Source: Actinidia chinensis
Lineage: Eukaryota; Streptophyta; Magnoliopsida; Ericales; Actinidiaceae
Assembly: GCA_009663005.1 (NCBI GenBank)
Contig: VIGQ01001849.1
Coordinates: forward strand, 35,001-45,000
Reading direction: 5' to 3'
DNA: 10,000 nucleotides
The translations under genes were made by a program, and so were the position numbers. This document shows, in pieces, positions 7,270 through 10,000 of the stretch. The notes below the pieces were generated by a model. The model was not told the origin of the DNA and ran no database searches. It saw nothing but the letters and a program-made list of their open reading frames with translations. Each line of letters begins with the position of its first letter. Within the stretch, counting starts at the first letter, position 1.

Positions 7270-8201
7270 GGCCGAATACTGGACTGAAGCTTAAAAGGCT
7301 TACAGAGCTTGTGAGAACAAAGCTTTCAGACTACAAGCTGTTGAGAACAGAAGTTCAATTGAATGAGACAGAATGTCCTGCCAATCCCACCCACGTCTAG
7401 GATATGTGCATCGAGAGACAAATAATCTTGTGAACGACGATTTTTGCCTGATTTACAAAGGATTTTTAAAGATAGGAGCCCCTAGGGCTGGAGACAGGAA
7501 CATCTGTTGTGAATAGACGATTGCTCTTAGGAAGAGATTGTTCGAATGAATGGTGGAGTGTATTCAGGCAAAATCAAGGTGTGGCCCCTATTTTAACGGC
7601 CTCAGGGGCAAAACGAAAACGCCGCCCCATAGGCAGAATTATTAGACCGTATCTACTGCGACGTTCAAACTCACCAGGAGGCTTGATAGCTCAATAGTCG
7701 GTTTCGAACGACGCTAACTTTGTCAGTGGGGGCATGAACGTGGACCACGACGTTTCGTGAACCACTAGACCTAGTTACGAATCGTTATTTGACATGTGGG
7801 CTAGTCCAGCACATTCATCCTGGGAATGTGAAGCGTGCTTAATGAATCCGGCCGAGTATAGTCAACATTGTGCAGAAACTCGAAGAAATATCCTTAACAA
7901 GAAAGACAGTCACAAACTTGAGATAAAGCACATAGTAAAAGGCAAAACAGCCGGACGCGAATGCAAAAGTGAATAACTGTTCAAAGGTCTTGTTCCAAAA
8001 TAATTACCTAAGTCACACAAGATCAAGATTCAACAGAAGTAGAAGAAGCCATCCAAATGAATTGTTTTCTAATGAGGTTTTCAACCATCGGCTCTTTACA
8101 CTCGGCACCGTCTCCCTCCCCCAGCTCGGTCTCTATCAACAGTCTTCCGCGACCCTATACGAGCCTCCACGATCCCGCAGTGTTGATATTTTCCTCATCA
8201 G
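7270..8201. other. Unassigned sequence, possibly the 3' part of the retrotransposon
   Basis: I see no recognisable gene, RNA or repeat. Composition is similar to the preceding element and unlike the AT-rich left flank. All frames are short. Around 7718-7765 the sequence starting TGTCAGTGGGGGCATGAACG, with a short inverted pair CACGA/TCGTG further on, has the look of a Ty3/Gypsy LTR beginning, but no polypurine tract stands directly before it and there is no second copy to compare. The stretch may be LTR, 3' untranslated region or unrelated filler. Confidence 0.4.
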
Positions 8202-8950
8202 TCAGGTAGGGTCGTCATACTCCTCTTCATTGAAGTCGGGAAGATAAGTGTAATATTGTTCCGGAGAGGCAGGGATTTTTGACTGGAGGGGCAGGGAACG
8301 TCATGCCTAGATGATCAAATGGGAATCTGGAGCTCCTCAACAGGCGAGCCATCCTTGTCCTGAAACACGCTGGGGCGGAGCTCGGCAAGCTACCATTCAT
8401 ACACGTCTCCAGCTCACTCTAAAGCATGGTCGAAATAGCTTCTGTGTACACCTCACCACAGCGAACGCTTCAGGTCAGACGCTTCTTGCTGGGCTGATTC
8501 CATTGTATGATCGCTATCTCGGCTGTCCGCTATTCATCCACGAGCTCGAACTTTATCTGCATCAGTTTTCCTTCACCTCGAGGCTGTTCACCTTCTGGTT
8601 TCGCCTTCTCAATCCACCGCAGCACCCTGCTTTAAGTCGGAGTGAGGAAGATCCAGCCCACTGAAATAACCAAAATAAAAAAAGAGTGAATTAGAGAAGA
8701 ACAGCGTGAATCAGATTCGCCTAATCAAAATAGAAAGCGGTAACATGAAGTTCTAACCTGGGCTGGGCCCCCGCATAACGAGCTTGCCCCCGAATTCTGC
8801 CGTGGTCTCGGCAGCATGATCCGCGCCGTCTTGGGGGAGCATCCCGCATTGCCCAGTGCAAACGCAGGTCCTCATGGTCTTTAGCTTAATCCGCAGAGGT
8901 AACCCTATTTGTCGAGCTCGCACACGTCAATTGGGGGGGCCCATAGCTGG
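8202..8950 (-). pseudogene. Decayed antisense coding region with a probable intron
   Basis: Read on the - strand, coding-like segments follow one another in changing frames. The first (about 8905-8758) contains EDLRLHWAMRDAPP in one frame and then HAAETTAEFGGKLVMRGP in another. It ends at a good donor (CAG/GTTAGAAC) at 8757. The second part starts after TTATTTCAG at 8661 and has IEKAKPEGEQ, KLMQIKFELVDE and RTAEIAIIQWN, then QQEASDLKRSLW, GVHRSYFDHALE and AELRPSVFQDKDGSPVEEL, with single stops in between. An acidic ending, YLPDFNEEEYDDPT, stops at 8204-8202. The charged, heptad-like middle suggests a helical or coiled-coil protein. I cannot name it. Several stops (TAG, TGA) could come from CAG and CGA by C-to-T change. 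It may be the antisense extra ORF of a Tat-like element or a captured host gene. Confidence 0.4.
8661..8757 (-). other. Candidate 97-bp intron in the antisense remnant
   Basis: On the - strand the segment begins GTTAGAACTTC, directly after a CAG that ends coding-like sequence. It is AT-rich, has a T-rich run (CTTTTTTTATTTTGG) near its end, and closes with TTATTTCAG. Composition drops to AT-rich exactly between the two boundaries, while both flanks are GC-rich and coding-like. Length, donor, acceptor and pyrimidine tract all fit a short plant intron. No transcript is available, so splicing is inferred. Confidence 0.4.
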
Positions 8951-9500
8951 TGGTGCCACTAATTCATTCGATGGATGGCCCTTTCCATTATTACCTCTGG
9001 CCACAATGATCTCATCTTGAACAGCCACTCTTGCTTTAGTAGGGGAATCTCATGTTTTTGTTTTTCTTATACTCCCAGAAGGCAAGCCTCTTTTCATATA
9101 TATTTGCGTGAACCCATTGAACCCAGAGAGTGTTCTTTCCAAATTCCTAATCGCCCTCCGCCTTTGGGAGAGTGACATCCTTCCAGGCCACTAAGGCCTC
9201 TTGTTCATTGTGTGCATTTTTCCATCCAAAGAAAACTCATACATAGCGAACAATTTTGGCTTAACCTAGCTAGAAGGGAGCTGGAAAGCCAAAAGCATTC
9301 GCTCCTTGTAGGCATAGATTTGAATCAAGCTCAGTCTAACTGTGTAGATAAGTTCCACATGCCCAAGCACTTATGCTTTCTAAGATCCTATCTATTAGAG
9401 GTTTTGTATAGGCGATTGTTTAATCTGGAATCAACCACTGGTATGCCCAAGTATCTAAAAGGAATATCCTGAGTGATCATGTATACCTTTTAGTGAATGA
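8940..9500 (-). pseudogene. LINE ORF2 region after reverse transcriptase (broken)
   Basis: Pieces of the segment between RT and the C-terminal zinc-binding region of plant L1 ORF2 are visible in order: FRYLGIPVVDSRL (about 9459-9421), KPLIDRILESISAWA (9404-9360), ECFWLSS (about 9284-9264, another frame), EALVAWKDVTLPKAEG (9200-9153), LWVQWVHANIYEKRLAFW and AIHRMN (8979-8962). Each block needs its own frame, so at least five frameshifts have accumulated over about 550 bases, and stops interrupt the stretches between. Similarity fades past about 8940. The final Cys/His-rich domain of ORF2 is not found. Confidence 0.85.
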
Positions 9501-9559
9501 GTGTCCAAGTCTATATCATTGATACCTGTAGAGTAGAAGCTGGATTTGGTCAAACTAAT

Positions 9560-10000
9560 TTTTTAATCCGAGCAGTCTCCAAAGTGGTTGAGACTGAAAT
9601 AGGGTCTCCTCTGGAAAAGAGAACTAAATCATTGGCATAGGCTAAATGAGTAATTTTTAATAATCCCTCCACACCTCAGGTGGGTTGAAATCTGGCATTG
9701 TTTTCTATGGCCCCCAAGATAGGTACTCAAGCACAGCACGAACAAATATGGAGATAAAGGATCCACCCTGCCTAGGCCCCTTTTTCCCTTTACAGAACCC
9801 ATGGTAGGGGGACCCACTATGGGTAGGAAGTATGAGGTGGATGATATGCAGGTCATGATCCATCCAATGAAGGTAGAGGAAAAATGCAAGGCTATAAGCA
9901 TATCCTTAATGAAGTCCCAGTCAACTGAATCAAATGTTTTTCTCAGGTCCACATTTAGAATGCACTTGGGAGATGACCTTTTTCTTTCAATATACCTTCG
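9560..10000 (-). pseudogene. LINE reverse transcriptase domain (inactive, partial)
   Basis: The frame is open from the right edge to 9629. The first catalytic Asp lies in VDLRKTFDSVDWDF (starting 9952; Asp codon 9949-9947). It is followed by CISSTSYFLPIVG, KGKRGL and DPLSPYLFVLCL. Just before DPLSP the usual Arg-Gln-Gly is replaced by Gly-Arg-Val, explained by one base lost and one gained a few bases apart. After SPYLFVLC the similarity passes to another frame and gives ITHLAYANDLVLFSRGD. The catalytic box is at 9639-9628 and reads YAND instead of YADD or FADD (AAT codon 9633-9631). The next conserved piece, SLTKSSFYSTGI, is in a further frame. Such a domain would copy element RNA at a nicked chromosomal target. 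This copy cannot. Confidence 0.93.

Larger units (their letters stand above)
8940..10000 (-). mobile_element. L1-type LINE fragment (ORF2 interior), truncated
   Basis: Reading leftwards from the right edge, this follows a plant L1-type ORF2: reverse transcriptase from 10000 to about 9560, then the conserved region after RT down to about 8940. The endonuclease part would lie beyond the right edge. On the other side the C-terminal cysteine-rich region, the 3' UTR and the poly(A) tail are missing, because similarity stops near 8940, where the antisense remnant begins. Frames change repeatedly and several stops occur, so the copy is dead. The opposite orientation to the Ty3/Gypsy element shows that it is a separate insertion. 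Confidence 0.92.

Noticed and set aside
7718..7765. Possible start of a Ty3/Gypsy 3' LTR (TGTCAGTGGGGGCATG)
   Set aside because: It has the look of an LTR beginning but no polypurine tract directly before it, no second copy in the window and no target-site duplication. It is mentioned in the region entry but not annotated as an LTR.
8311..8664. 117-codon + strand frame
   Set aside because: It lies opposite the antisense coding remnant, which has better protein-like segments, and its end coincides with the candidate intron acceptor only by chance. It shows no recognisable motif.
8975..9472. Two + strand frames (66 and 86 codons)
   Set aside because: They are the reverse strand of the LINE ORF2 region, where conserved blocks are clear on the - strand.

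Overview
This window looks like nuclear DNA of a flowering plant, probably a eudicot. It has no bacterial-type operons, no rRNA or tRNA gene, and no intact host gene that I can recognise. It is a graveyard of mobile elements: a decayed Ty3/Gypsy LTR retrotransposon on the + strand, an antisense coding remnant next to it, and a truncated L1-type LINE on the - strand that runs off the right edge.

Positions 1-2870 are AT-rich, non-coding-looking DNA with many T and A runs. They include a pyrimidine-rich stretch near 720-860, two ~27-bp direct repeats (1278-1304 and 1962-1988), and a small tandem duplication at 1388-1418. Base composition becomes clearly more GC-rich near 2870.

Positions 2870-5600 hold the + strand Ty3/Gypsy polyprotein in the expected order: gag tail, aspartic protease with a DTG triad (3586-3594), the protease-RT linker (3651-4170), then integrase (4270-5600) with the N-terminal zinc-finger region, the D-D-E core and the C-terminal domain. 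Reverse transcriptase and RNase H are missing. The sequence goes from just before RT straight into an A-rich tract and then into the region just before integrase. Many frameshifts and stops break the rest, so nothing here can make a working polyprotein.

Positions 5680-6860 are a tandem array of seven ~152-bp units lying directly behind integrase. Such arrays are known from the 3' untranslated region of plant Ty3/Gypsy elements of the Tat/Ogre group. Each unit carries a short hairpin and a pair of overlapping palindromes. In two units the hairpin arms have changed together, so pairing is kept.

Positions 6860-8940 are of mixed origin. A 165-codon antisense frame begins in the end of the array. 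About 900 bases that I cannot assign follow. Then 8202-8950 (- strand) holds a decayed coding region with a plausible 97-bp intron. Antisense extra ORFs between pol and the 3' LTR are known in Tat-type elements, so these may be part of the same element, but I cannot name the protein.

Positions 8940-10000 (- strand) are the middle of an L1-type LINE ORF2: reverse transcriptase with an altered catalytic box (YAND) and the region after it, in several frames. No LTR pair, TIR pair or poly(A) end could be demonstrated inside the window.
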